Source: Rutstroemia sp. NJR-2017a BVV2
Lineage: Eukaryota; Ascomycota; Leotiomycetes; Helotiales; Rutstroemiaceae
DNA: 64,000 nucleotides
Reading direction: 5' to 3'
Assembly (NCBI GenBank): GCA_002946415.1
Contig: NJPS01000016.1
Span: 496,001-560,000, forward strand
Shown here one piece after another: positions 1 through 11,364 of the stretch; positions within the stretch are counted from its first letter, which is position 1, and each line of letters begins with the position of its first letter. Below the pieces are notes generated by a model, which was not told where the DNA came from, did no database searches, and saw only the letters and a list, made by a program, of their open reading frames with translations. A program made the position numbers and the translations under genes.

Positions 1-83
1 AACACAGTACCGATACTAGTAGCAGTTCCACTTTATATGCACGCCAGCTAGATAACATAGAATTTCCCTGGCAGTCTAGCTTC

Positions 84-1076
84 TCATCCTCTACTCGGAC
101 CTCGCGTTACCCATGACACTTTCAGTGGCGCGTCTCTGTACAATGTCCCGCGGGTAGCCCTGAGAGCAGCTGCCGCCTGCTCGCGTGTAGAAAAGTCCAC
201 AAAGCAGAAATTACGTCGCCCATCAGTTGCGCCTACTGACTCACCCGGACTGATCCTCTTGCTCACTGCATTCCTATCGTAACGTTAGCACTCAAAGTTC
301 CCCCAAACGAACGACAATTCTACTTACACTTCGAAGTCTTTGAAGATAGACCGAATCTCCTCCTCATTCATCGGCTGGTCAAGCATCCTCGGCAAGCCCC
401 CAACATACAGCTGCCGGTCTTCAGTTCGAGCACACTGAAAGTAGGCCATGGCGTGGTACGGCCCGCTCTTTCCAGCAAGTTGGTCCACATCTTTATCATG
501 CTCGCCTTCACGTGCTCCGTTCCAGTCACCCCAGCGATTAAACGTAGTGCTTTCTTGGCTCTCACCCCAGCCGTGAGTAGAACGTCGACCCTCACCTTTG
601 GGCTGACATGGACGGCATTTCACAGGCCGTTGCAACAGCTCCTTGCCCTCTAGCTCTGCAATGGCCCTATCTGCGGTCTGTCTATCCGAGAACTCGATGA
701 AGCAGTAGCCTGGATTTCGGCCAGAGACTGGGTCGACGGAAATATGGACCTTGTCGAATAAGAATCCATAGGACTTCAAGAACTCTTCCAAATCCTCAAC
801 AGTAGTTCTATACAGCAAGTTGCCTAGATAGATTCGCCGACCCTGGGCGATGGACCTGGCAGCATCGTCTTCGTCGTGTTGGCGTTCAGGCCGATGCACT
901 TTCAGATCGTCGCGACGGTCTCTCACTGCTAGAGGTACGATTGGTTGCCGGTGCTGATGAGAACTTCCCTGCGTTGAACCACTGTTTCTCCAACTCCGGC
1001 CTGCGTCCTGACTGCCTTCAGCCCGACGTGGCGGATCAACAGGAGCGCGCACCCGCCAATTCGCTGAGCTAGACAT
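84..1076 (-). CDS. Two-RRM RNA-binding protein
   Basis: Predicted RNA-binding protein of 312 aa; exons 1076..328 and 273..84, joined by a 54-nt intron with a GTAAGT donor and TAG acceptor. RRM1 has RNP2-like RIYLGNL and RNP1-like GYCFIEF. RRM2 begins QLYVGGL in exon 1 and continues after the intron with NFCFVDF, so the intron splits the second RRM. The N-terminal ~85 residues are polar and Arg/Ser-rich, and a charged linker joins the two RRMs. I chose the ATG at 1076 (MSSSANW) because the open frame upstream has no better start and runs toward the MITE. Tandem RRMs of this kind occur in mRNA- or pre-rRNA-binding proteins; the target is unknown. The RRM assignment is firm; I cannot name an orthologue. 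Confidence 0.85.
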
Positions 1077-1213
1077 GCTTGCCGTGTATATGATGCTGCA
1101 AACGGTGTAGGTGTTCTGTCCCCCAGCTACAACTTCCAAGACTCAACATGAAGAAATTGATGCTCTGGAATAAAATTCCGGAGTAACAGCTCCGGGATGT
1201 AAATGTGGTCTTG

Positions 1214-1659
1214 TATAACGTACACCCCACTTGATGGATCACCCCATTTAAATGGATCATCAAATCTCACCAAATATCAACTTTTATATATTTTTATAAT
1301 TAAATAACTACTTAATATTCAAAGCTAAAAACTTATATATAGGCTTATCTATGTATATAGAGTATATTGCTAGAAGCTGAAGCTATTAAAAATATCAATA
1401 AATTAATTATATTTATTCTATTAAATATTCAAAAAAATATTTAATAGAAAAAGTCTAAATCAAGAATTTCACCAAGTAGAATTATTGAGGAACTTGGATT
1501 TAGATTCTTTATATATATAAAATATCCTAAGATTTTATTCTCATGATTTTATATTGAAAAGTTATTAAATAATAAATTTCTTAATAGTTGTGATTTTGGG
1601 TGAGGTTTGGGCTGATCCATTTAAATGGGGTGATCCATCAAGTGGGGTTATACGTTATA
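1214..1659. mobile_element. Non-autonomous MITE, AT-rich, TA target duplication
   Basis: A 446-bp AT-rich block is bounded by terminal inverted repeats. Bases 1224-1259 are a perfect 36-nt inverse of 1613-1648, and the match extends outward (TATAACGTA at both tips, with a 1-nt indel) and imperfectly inward (aaatctcacc / aaacctcaccc). The tips are TA dinucleotides, consistent with the TA duplication of Tc1/mariner/pogo-type elements. The interior has no open reading frame of note and contains a secondary inverted repeat (TCTATTAAATATT / AATATTTAATAGA, about 1418-1449). It has no transposase, so it would need a partner in trans. It lies 138 bp upstream of the RRM gene start. Confidence 0.85.
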
Positions 1660-3188
1660 AAAACTAGACTTTTCGTGGCACGCACAGACCAGATCTCTAT
1701 CACGACCAGCCATCAATCCGATATCATAACTTACCTGTCACTTACCTGTCCTTAAGCGTGCATGAGTCATAGTTAGCAGATAGAAACTGCACATTTACAT
1801 TCAAGCCTAGCCAGTTACTTCCTACGGTAGCTTGCTTTGACTATGTTCGGGGCGAGAAAAGGAACAGCGTAGGATGGCGCTAAGCTAGCACTTTCTGTGT
1901 TTTGAACGTCTTCCTCCTCTCCCCGCACCAAAATTTAAACAAATTTCTATTCCGTACTCTTCTTTCTTGACTTATACACCACACCGTCAACCGCTCGATG
2001 CTTCGATGCTTCGATGCCGAGTAGTAGGAATATCAGTGTCTTATCTACCAGCCGTTACTATTCGTCCAATCACTGTCGCTAGCCGACATACGAAAAAATC
2101 GGCCAGGTTACCTACCCAGGCGGCGATCATGTTTGGTAGATCTCGTCGTCAGCATGGTGCACGCAATTCAACCTATCCCGATCGGTTCGAAGACATCGAG
2201 AGACGACTAGCAGCAGTATCACAGGACATCGCAGTCCTATGTATACAGTAAAGGAGTACAAGTATCCTATCAATCCACAAGCGGAGAATTTGCGACCGTT
2301 GTCCATCCCCTCGAAGTTCGAACACCACTCAACCACCTCCCCCTCCAAATAAATTCTACATGCCAGGTATATCTTCCCTTTCAAAATCCATTGGTTCAAA
2401 ACCTATGTCCCTATCCATTTTGTTGCATGTCTTCATCCGGAATACTTTTCAGCCGAATTAGATTTGCGGGCGAAGTCTCACCCGGAAGAATGCATCCCAC
2501 GATCTTGGCACAGCTGACAGCTGCATAAAAGTGGCCTTGCAGCTTCGTGTATCCAATCATGCTCGGTTTGGTATTGCTGTTGCTACACGCGATTCATTTA
2601 TCGTATGGGTAGTTGCAGGCGACGGGTATTGTTTTGTGTTACTCATTTTTGCTTTGACGTTGTTGCTTCTATCATTTTCGTGTTTGGCCTAGTCGATAAG
2701 AATGTGTAGAGATCTGAGATGGAAGTGCTTTCTCCCGTGGATATGGGTAGAGCTTGACGGGTCAGTTATTTCCCGCTTGTCGTTTTTGTACGAATTTCAT
2801 ACGCCTTTATTTGAGCATATGGTGTGGGAGCTACCGTCATTGGCGAAAGGATGCTAAGTACAGTCTTTGTGGTCATTGAAATCGTATTCTTCTTTTTGTT
2901 CAGCCGATGTGGAACAAGATAGAGTTACGAAGAGCCCGAGTTGAATTTCTCGCTGAGCTTGTTTACTTTTTTGTGAGATTTACAATCGTACTGAAGGATC
3001 GAGCTCCATATACTTCAGCCCAGCGGCCGGGATCTCGAGATACGCAGCTTAGACCGTATTCATTTCCTTTTGATTCCGAATAATCTATATTGAGGATAAC
3101 TTGCTCTGGATCGTTCCTCATATTAATATGTAATGCTCTAATGTCCTAACCCGATACCCTATTCGATGCAATGAAATATTCTAGATCT
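1660..3188. other. Gene-poor spacer, no gene supported
   Basis: This 1.5-kb stretch lies between the MITE and the 3' end of the Zn2Cys6 gene. It holds only short ORFs with no recognisable domain (for example 1967-2251) and a small direct repeat of gcttcgat near 2000. I see no RNA gene. Confidence 0.5.
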
Positions 3189-4838
3189 TTACCAAACAAG
3201 CCTTTCAGTCTCTCCTTCAGCTTTCCAGCTGGGCCCAGACCCGCTTCTGATATATCGGATTGTTCCTTCTCTCCCTGTTCCAAGGGTTATATCACTCTCT
3301 CTGATCCTCGCGTTTTCCGGCACCTGCTCTGCAGTTTGTACAATCCATCCACCTTCACCATTTGGTTGGATGCCACTTGCTCTCATAGTCTCAATGGCAC
3401 CCATCTCTTCAATCTGTATAATTCTCTTCGCAGCCATAGCACCCAGTTGGCTATCCCAAACTCCCTCTTTCCGATAGCAATTTTCCAGCATCCGCAGCGC
3501 TTGGCGACGAGTATTGGGATCTCGGCATCTCGTACAGGTGAAGTATAATGGCGTGAGCAGGCCGAGATGGTATGAAAAGCATGGTGCTGTGACTACTGGA
3601 TGAGGCAGCTTTCTAGCGCCGGGAGATTTAGGAGCGGGTATTTTATCTGCGTAGTCGAGCAATTTCCGGAACTGCGGGAGGTAGGGATCCCAAATCGTTT
3701 CGCCTAGTGCGACATTGACTGAGAGCAGCATAGAAAGCATGGTGCGGTGGACCTGCAGGATGAGAACGGCGGGGTGCATGGGCGGAAAGTTCGAGGCGTC
3801 GAAGGCTGCGCACCATGAGTTGAAGTGCTCGATAGGGTTCATCGTCAGATTTGGTGGAGCTGGAGAAGGCCGTTGCTGTTGGCCTGGAGGTTCAGAAGAA
3901 GATGTTGATTCCTGCTCAATATGCTCCAGCATATGCCAAAGAGATGAGAGGAAGTCATCAAAAGCATCATGTGCTTCCTTGACTGACTTGAAAGCATGGG
4001 GCATAGAAGGTGGGGTTCGTTTGAGCAAACTGATACTGCTCTTCATTGAAGCCGTTTGCCCCACTTCTATGACTTGATTCTCCAATCTAACAAACATAGG
4101 AACGACGACATCTTTGTCAATCGAGCCAGTTCTAAGGCCGCCTGATCTCTTGTCTGTTTCTATGAGTATATTTATACCGCTCGAAATATGGGTTAAAGCA
4201 GACTTGTAGTGACCTCGGAGACTCTCAAATGCGGAGAATATGATGGACGCCATTAGCACAATATCCATATGCAGGGTAAGGTTAGAATCATGTAGTGTTA
4301 GTATCCTCTGAATAGCCTTCCCATAATGGAGTAGTGCATATTCCGATGTGGCTGCATGAGCGTCATGCGCGTAGCCAAAGCTCTCATGCAGAGCACCCAG
4401 TGCAATGACAGCATTGATGATAGCGGGTTCAGCATGTGCAGTCTGCAACAGAACTGTAGACCACAGATCAGCTTCGAAAGGTCCTGCTAATTCGATCGCA
4501 GTACGAAGTCGAAAGAAATCGAAACTTCGCTGCTGTCGAGGTGTAATGCCGGGAAGAATACTCAAGCCACTACTAGGAGCTGTGGCAGAATATATGATGA
4601 ATTTCAATAACTCTTTACCGGGTTGCGGAGACGAGGTGTACCCTTCGCATGTCCGTTTAGCTTTGATGCAACGGTTACATGCTGGTCTACCTTCATCACA
4701 CTTCACGTGTCGCGTCCTACCGATGTTAGTTTATCCCAAAATCTCCGAACTGTATTTCCTAATCGAGGCATACTTGCAAGTGATGCATCCAGACCGCACC
4801 TTGCTACCACCATATCGAGGTCGGACAACATGGCTCAT
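3189..4838 (-). CDS. Zn2Cys6 fungal-type transcription factor
   Basis: Nuclear DNA-binding regulator of 530 aa; exons 4838..4774 and 4716..3189 around a 57-nt intron (GTATGC..TAG). The intron falls inside the zinc cluster. Splicing restores C18-x2-C21-x6-C28-x6-C35-x2-C38-x6-C45, the canonical six-cysteine binuclear cluster, whereas the long downstream ORF alone lacks the first two cysteines. The rest resembles the fungal-specific regulatory domain (Fungal_trans_2 type): helical, with IELAGPFEADLW and a C-terminal block RRQALRMLENCYRKEGVWD. No target can be deduced, because no metabolic cluster adjoins it; the nearest neighbour, divergent across 841 bp, is the aspartic peptidase. The start at 4838 is the only in-frame ATG before the cluster. 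Confidence 0.9.
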
Positions 4839-5679
4839 TCCGGTGTTCTTCGCGGTCATCGAACTGCCTTGATACACTAACTTCACGACCGCCTTTTTGG
4901 CGTCCGCAAGAGATCATTAGATTCTAAACCATTAAGTAAACCGTCGACATAAAAGGAAAAGTGGATGTATGTTCATTGACACGGTGAAGCTCAGGCTACC
5001 ATTTCCTATATCGGTTAGACTCATACGAGCTTTCAGCCCCTGCCTCCACCAATTTAGTCAGCGTCAGGGTCCGCGAATTTCAACGTTTGGGCTTGGAACA
5101 TGCCTTCACTTACAGTAAGATGTGGATTTTCCCGGCGCAGCGTCGATCATGATTAGCTTCTTTGGGCATGGTCTTTACGAGAGGATGGGTTATTGCTCCT
5201 TCTCGAAGTCATCGCTGAAATCCCGGATTCGTTTCTCCCTTTCGAATCAGGGCGTTTCGTCGAGTCGAGGCAGATTCGATGCTAGTAAACATTTCCTTGC
5301 TGCAGCAAGATGCTGTTTTTAGGTATCGTACCTGACTAACCCAATCTTGTCGCTGTGGGCTAGAGCTTGAGTCTGATATGCATGATATTCGTAGCTCTGG
5401 GTCCCAGGATTGGTTTCAATGTATGCTTTATACGAACGAAGCTATGTCAGTGATGGACGAAGAGGCAATGAAGTGCATGAGATGTTCAGTGTGTAGTCTG
5501 ACTCATGGCGGCTTGATTAAGGACTTCGAGTTTCTGTGTCAATAATATTGGAAGTATTGCTCTCGCCTCAAGTGAAGGACTACTTAAGGTGATCACTATC
5601 ACTATGTTATTTATCATTTATAGCATATATAGTTATTTCATCTCATCTATTCTCATCACTACGTCTCATATCTGACAAG
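4839..5679. other. Divergent intergenic region
   Basis: Shared upstream region of the Zn2Cys6 factor (minus) and the aspartic peptidase (plus), 841 bp. A 66-codon ORF at 5122-5322 has no domain and no splice continuation, so I do not call it. TATA-like AT-rich sequence lies at about 5610-5640 ahead of the peptidase start. Confidence 0.5.
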
Positions 5680-7142
5680 ATGCTTTTTCCACAACAAACG
5701 TCTCTGAACTTGGCTGGGTTATTCCTCAATGGCCTGGTACTGTTATCCTCGTTGCAGAATCTGGGATCTGAAGCCGTGAAAATACCATTACATCAACGTG
5801 CCTCTTCCTCTAATGTTACAGGCTCAACAAACTATGATGGAGTAAGTCTATCTTCTTTCGACCACTAACTTGATAGTCTAACTAACGAGATAACTTCAGG
5901 GCTTCTGGTTTACCAATATCACAGTTGGATCCAGCTTACCAGCAAACCTTCTCCTTGACACAGGATCAGCAGACCTAGTCCTAAACCCCGGCCTTTACAA
6001 ACCTAGTTCCCACTCAATAAACCTAAATAGCACATTCGCAGTAACCTACGGCACAACTACCGGCGGCGGCGCCGGAAGCACCAGCCAAACAGTACGCCAT
6101 CCCTATAAACCCAACCCTCACTCACACCACCTACTAACTCCCTCCAGATCATCGCCAACCTCTATAACGACACCACCAACTTCCACTCCCTAACCATCCC
6201 CTCCCAAACCATCGGCACCGCCGGCGCCAACCACACCTCCAACAGCACCTATCCCGGACAAGGCATCCTCGGCCTCGGTAACCCGCTCTTCAGCGGCAGC
6301 GGCGCAACCCCTTTCTTCCACAATCTCTGCGCGCAGAATTTAATCCCCGAATGCCGATTCGGTCTCGCGCTGCACACAAACAATACAGGCTCACTAACTC
6401 TCGGTGGACTCGACTCCGATCTCGTGCCCGGGGGTGACACAGCTCTGACCAAGGTCCCGCTTGTGATGGAGTGGTTTGCTTATGGTGATGTTGTGTTGGA
6501 TGGGGAATACGTTTTCCGAGACGCCTTGCTAGAGTTTGATAGTGGGACGACGGGGATTGTTGGGTGGGTTCTTTCTATTCCATCTATACATCTTCCTCCT
6601 CAATACAGTATACCCACGCCCAAAAACTAACTGATCTTTACAGACCCATCTCCGCCATCTCCGCTCTCTTCAATGCATCCGGCATGCAATCCGTCCTGCA
6701 AACTTCTCCAGCTGGAGATACACTCCTAGGCTACCACCCGTGTTCGTCTCCTCCAGCTATTGGATTTGGTCTCCCTTCGCAGGGGAATTTGTCTAGCATG
6801 TCCTCCTCTAACATCTCCTCCACATCAAAAACATTCTATCTAGAAAACTCAGCACAAGCAGCGAGCAAAAGTGGAGATAACTGCACATCTGTGTTCTCGG
6901 GATATGATTTCGAGACGCCGGGGTTGTGGGTGCTGGGGGAGAGGTTCTTTAGAGGTAAGTACGTGGATCATGATTTGGGGGAGGGGGTGTTGGGGGTGGT
7001 GGATTTGGAGGGGGATGGGAATAATGGAACGGGGACGGCGACGGGAGCGGTGAGTAGTAGTGCGGGGGTGCTGGGGAGGCCTATGGGTTCGGCGGGGGTG
7101 GGTTTGCTGATGTCGGGGGCGGGAGCTTGGTTGGTTTTGTAG
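5680..7142 (+). CDS. GPI-type secreted aspartic peptidase (A1)
   Basis: Pepsin-family endopeptidase, 422 aa, four exons: 5680-5841, 5900-6091, 6148-6563, 6644-7142. The N-terminus has a hydrophobic signal-like segment (about residues 8-30). Active-site motifs are DTGSADL with D74 and FDSGTTGI with D249, one on each lobe as expected. Several N-x-S/T sites are present. The C-terminus is a Gly/Ser/Thr/Ala-rich spacer followed by a short hydrophobic tail (GVGLLMSGAGAWLVL), typical of a GPI attachment signal, so the enzyme is probably cell-surface bound (yapsin-like placement, by inference). The propeptide is short for the family. Exon 3 ends at GG|GTGGGT, a slightly unusual donor, but joining there restores GIVGPIS in frame. 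Confidence 0.9.
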
Positions 7143-7622
7143 GGAAAGTGGGGATAGAGGTGTATTGTAAGATGATAATATTCGTGATCGATTCTAGTAT
7201 GTGGTGTATGTATTATTGTATTATCTATAGACTATGAGCACAGTTTAGCACAGCATAAATGGACAGGAAACTTCAAATCTCAGAAAACAAGATCACTTGT
7301 GTATCCTTCCGATGATATGCAGCATGTGAGCACGGAAACCAGGCAAAACCGCAAGTCTACGCTCTTGTCATAGACTTGGGGTTCTCGTTTACGCAAATAG
7401 TGAAATAGGAAACATCCCTGGTGCTGCTAACCTGTAATAATGTTTATTCATCAATCAACTCATTAGATTTCCCAGCCATCTCTAGGGTAATCCTGCCAAT
7501 AATGAGTTGGGATGACTCTTCTTGCACGGCAACCATGCAAATCTCAAGAATTCCAAATGCATACCCCTCTTTTCGCGCCGATAATCATACAATAAAGCAC
7601 CCTCAAGCACCCTCAAGCATCC
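7143..7622. other. Convergent 3' spacer with decamer repeat
   Basis: Holds the 3' ends of the peptidase gene and of the minus-strand gene that stops at 7623. A tandem decamer (aagcaccctc, three copies, last imperfect) at 7595-7624 runs into that stop codon. No gene is seen. Confidence 0.5.
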
Positions 7623-8840
7623 TCACCACCTCCTCTGGTCACCACTCCCACTACTAAAATCCCCACCCCTCCTCTCCTTCTCCACTCTGGCATCAAACTC
7701 CTTTTGCGCCTCCATCTGCGCAAGACTCCTCTCTTCTTCCGTCTTTGAGAACGTGAAGCTGTCACCCATTGTAGATCCTTCCCGTTGCTCTTTCTGTGTA
7801 TTTTTCTGTAGTTTGCCCCAGCCCGAGGTGTTTTGTTTCGGTTCAGGCTTTTGTCCACGTCTGATTTTCTCCCAGGCTGAGCCGGAGGATTGAGATGACG
7901 ACGACATATCGGATTGCATGCCCTGTCCGCTGGTTGGGGAAGCATCGTCGCCGAACATGTCGAATGATTTTTCTTCCTGTTGCGACGATGCTTGTTGAGG
8001 TTGTGGCTCGGTCTTCCATCTCTCCATCTGCGGTGTACTCCTTGTTTGCTCTTGTGGCCAGCTCTCTGTTGTCGTAGGCTCTTCATAATTTGCCATACCA
8101 CCCGTAGGACTTGCATCGTCTTGTGCTGTTTTTTGACTCTGTGGTTGTGGTGGATACTGTCCGGGTCTCATTGGCGGTCTTGGAATTCCCGCTGGACTTG
8201 GCAATTGTCTCCCAGATCGTTCCGAAGAATGCTCTTTCATTGCTTTCACGAGGTCCTTTAGACGCGGGTCGCTTATTTCCCCTACGGCTGTAACACTTGC
8301 TGCGTATGATCCGAAGAATAGGTTCGATACCATCTTTCCAATGATTACATATGCGTTGTATCTTAGGAGGTGCCACATAATAGTCGCGCGCGAACCCCTG
8401 AACATTGCATTCCTCGTGGTTGGAAACGTAGTTGCGTTGAATGTCTCGGGATTGGGTTGGTAGAAGGGAAATCGAAATGTCGAGGCAGTGCTGTAGGCTC
8501 TATATAATCCGCCTGCGATGCCGAGCGGGGTGCTATATGATACAATGGTAAGTTGTTTCCCAGTATGTTGTGACAACGCCGTCATCTCTTCTGGGGTGAC
8601 TCGACGCTTGAGCATATTGTTCGCGGAAGCGATTCGGGCTCCTAGCACTTGCGCATATACTTTCTCATTGTAGCCCAACATGGGGCCAAATATAGGCATA
8701 GGATGGAAGTTGGTCGGATTGACAGTGTATGTCTCGCCCGGATCCATCCCGGCAGCGGCATATGGATCGCTGTCGGAAGCTGGGACAGAATCGAATGATT
8801 CCTCCTTCGGCAGGGCAGCCGAAGAGTTTTCGAGAACCAT
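7623..8840 (-). CDS. Conserved-looking fungal protein, two possible membrane segments
   Basis: Single-exon gene for 405 aa. I cannot name it. Residues ~35-200 form a compact region rich in aromatic and small residues (PIFGPMLGYNEKVYAQVLGA, PLGIAGGLYRAYSTASTFRF, NAYVIIGKMVSNLFFGSYAA) with two weakly hydrophobic stretches that could associate with a membrane. The C-terminal half is low-complexity, rich in Gln, Pro, Ser and charged residues, and ends in a basic EKERRGGD-type helix. I chose the start at 8840 (MVLENSS), not the upstream in-frame codons, because the upstream 40 residues read like 5' leader. The compositional break between ordered N-terminal and disordered C-terminal halves suggests an adaptor or membrane-associated factor, but no function is claimed. 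Confidence 0.7.
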   Translation of the reverse strand: MVLENSSAALPKEESFDSVPASDSDPYAAAGMDPGETYTVNPTNFHPMPIFGPMLGYNEKVYAQVLGARIASANNMLKRRVTPEEMTALSQHTGKQLTIVSYSTPLGIAGGLYRAYSTASTFRFPFYQPNPETFNATTFPTTRNAMFRGSRATIMWHLLRYNAYVIIGKMVSNLFFGSYAASVTAVGEISDPRLKDLVKAMKEHSSERSGRQLPSPAGIPRPPMRPGQYPPQPQSQKTAQDDASPTGGMANYEEPTTTESWPQEQTRSTPQMERWKTEPQPQQASSQQEEKSFDMFGDDASPTSGQGMQSDMSSSSQSSGSAWEKIRRGQKPEPKQNTSGWGKLQKNTQKEQREGSTMGDSFTFSKTEEERSLAQMEAQKEFDARVEKERRGGDFSSGSGDQRRW

Positions 8841-10266
8841 ATTGATGCAATGCGATTGTCGAATGAATTGAAAGGTAGAGAGGGGCGGTGAGGGTGAATT
8901 CAGGTGAGTTGCTGTTGGTATAGAGTTAGTGGTGGTACAAATTAAGGAATGTGTAACCACAATGCGTCTGTAAACAATACATTGACGTTGACATTGAGGT
9001 AAAGCTGTTGGAAGCTCGAAGCTTGAGCTTGAATGGTGACGTCTGGGTTTAGTGGGTTTGGTGGGGTGACATGATCAAAAGCTGGAGCGGGGTTTATCCA
9101 CAATTTTAGAAGACGACCTCACACTCTTCAGCTACGTCTTGGGCCTATTAGCTGCTTTCAACGCGTTGGATGTTGTATGTCACGCGTCTTTTCCGACAGA
9201 TCACAATCTCATATCGTGATAACAATTAATTTGGAAGTTTTGTCGTCGTTCATGAATTGGCAAACCCACTGATGGTGGGTGCTACAGGGCTTTTCTACAT
9301 CGACTCATCGAGCGAGATCTTCCAACAGAAGTGGGAATGGTCGGATATCTGCATATCTGTATATCTGCAGCTGCAAGTAGGCAAAGCAGTTGATTCTGCT
9401 GCCTCATGGTCACGGCATATATATACACAATCACTCATGCATATGGCTCCGAAAATCTGGATGTGCAGCAAGCACCACAGGGCGTGGAAGCCATTCCACA
9501 ACATCTGCTGCGATATCTTCGCATCACGAGAATAGGTGTGATTCCCGCGAGGAAAAGTGCATTCTCTATCCTCCTGAAGTACATATGCTTCCTGTCAGAA
9601 ATGCAGTAGAACATGGGGAAAAGTCCGAGTGGACGACACCCCCGAAGCACCCATCAAATTACAACGACAGCGTACCTCGAATATATTGGGCCGCTCTCCC
9701 GCGATAGGTGCCCAAAAAACACGCCACCATGACGCTTGTGCGAATCCTTCTGTATCACTATTTCCCTTGATTGGACACGTCTTACCCGATGTTGTGGAAC
9801 ATGGAAAGGGAAGCTATATAATTCCTTCTTTTCGTATTCTAATGCATTAAGCTTTAAACTTCAAGCTTGGAGCTTTCCTTCCCCGATTGTTTGCATACAA
9901 TGTTCAAACTGAGGCAGACCTTCGAGGTTGAGGGTGTGCGAGGGATTGGTCAATTGCTGCCACGTTACTCGTCGTCTGACTGGTCGAGTCATTCCCGTCT
10001 CGCGGAATGCCTCATGCTTTCCGGTAATCTGGAAATTTTCTTGTAAGGTCTGTGGTTATTGGTTTAAATGTCTAAAAGCCTTTCATATTAGAGCAATAAT
10101 AAACTTTCTTGATATGTTTCTTGTGGCACACCACATTTCAGCTGTTTCCCCCGCAGTACGGGAGGTAGATAGATGACTTATGATAAGAGTGATGAGTGTT
10201 CCCTTTCTTCTCGACTTTTTTTGATTTCGCATCATGTAGGAAGCACGGATACGTGCAAGTGCCAAA
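8841..10266. other. Intergenic region, no gene supported
   Basis: 1.4 kb between divergently oriented genes. Overlapping short ORFs at 9257-9850 occur in several frames on both strands without domain or splice pattern. A run of gatatctgcatatctgtatatctgcag at about 9344-9371 is a small imperfect repeat. Confidence 0.5.
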
Positions 10267-10758
10267 ATGCCATCAATGAAGAAAGAGAAACATCACGCGA
10301 ATAGTCGCGCACGTCGCCACTCCGACATCGAGAAGAAAAGCAGACGAGATAAAGAGGACAAGGAAAAAGATAAAGACACCGACACCGAATCTGTCGTCTC
10401 AACCACGCTCTCATCGACCGAAATCTGCGCCGTGGTCACTGTACCACCTTCCCCTGAATCCAAATGTCCACTCCGCTTCCTGATGGCCGAGATCGTAGAA
10501 GCGGAAGACGAAGAAGGGAAGAAGATCCACAGAGGCTGTCCTTTGCGGAGAGTTCAACTCTGGCACACTATTCCTCTGTGTATCCTGGCTATCATCAATT
10601 TGCTTCTAATCATCGTTGCGTTGCTTGGTTTGGCGGGATATCGGATCTCGATGGGGGTTCAGCGGGCTGTGGTGAATATGGCGAAATCGGATCTGGATGC
10701 AGAACCGCATACGGAGAGTGTGACGGAGACGGATGATGGGACGGCTGTGGAGCATTAG
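10267..10758 (+). CDS. Small single-pass membrane protein, unknown
   Basis: Intronless ORF of 163 aa. Residues 1-45 are highly charged (Lys/Asp/Glu/Arg, KDKEDKEKDK-like). A Ser/Thr and Pro segment follows, then a strongly hydrophobic stretch of about 25 residues (IPLCILAIINLLLIIVALLG) and an acidic tail with TETDDGT. The layout suggests a type II or tail-proximal single-pass protein with a basic cytosolic N-terminus. I recognise no family. Codon choice (C/G at third positions early on) looks like the neighbouring real genes. Confidence is moderate because no homologue or intron supports it. Confidence 0.5.
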   Translation: MPSMKKEKHHANSRARRHSDIEKKSRRDKEDKEKDKDTDTESVVSTTLSSTEICAVVTVPPSPESKCPLRFLMAEIVEAEDEEGKKIHRGCPLRRVQLWHTIPLCILAIINLLLIIVALLGLAGYRISMGVQRAVVNMAKSDLDAEPHTESVTETDDGTAVEH

Positions 10759-11364
10759 GAATTTTAACGAAGAGAATGGCGCGCTTGGGAGATGATGTTG
10801 AAGAAGTGTGGAGTTGTGATGACTGCGCGTCTTGTGGTGGTTTGTCGAAGTGGCAGGTGTGTGAACAAGAGCTTACGATATATTATCTACGATTTACGAT
10901 TTACGATTTACGAGAGTGGCGTTTGGTTTGACAGCTAGAATTTCACGGAGGCTATAGTCAGCACGGTACGTCAGCACAAGATGAGATGGGAACAGTCGGC
11001 GGTAATGTCGTGATGGAGTACTTGTCTTTTTTCTTTCTCAACTGGCAGGGAATAAGGGGAAAGGTGGCTGGCTGACTCTTTATCGATACCCTGTTTACAT
11101 AATGAAGATGCACATTATACTTTGTGGGAGGTGATGTTTGTCGCCAGCAATAGGGGTTTCTTCTCTCTTTGGTATTCATGATGGTTGTGATTACAAGGAA
11201 CACAGTGCGTACACATGGTGTGGGCTTCGCTTTTCAGATATGGATATTGAATTGGATTGTTGTTCTGCTTTCATGATGAATTGACCGATAATTTATCAAT
11301 CAACCTACCTAGCATGATCGTGTGTCCTCTCCCTATTCTCGGCTAGTCCTCCCCTCTCCCGGAT
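10759..11364. other. 3' spacer with acgattt heptamer repeat
   Basis: Convergent 3' region of the small membrane protein and the dehydrogenase. Three and a half tandem copies of acgattt occur at 10889-10913. No gene is seen. Confidence 0.5.

Noticed and set aside
4405..4872. 155-codon plus-strand ORF opposite the Zn2Cys6 gene
   Set aside because: Antisense shadow of the zinc-cluster exon and its intron; no domain.
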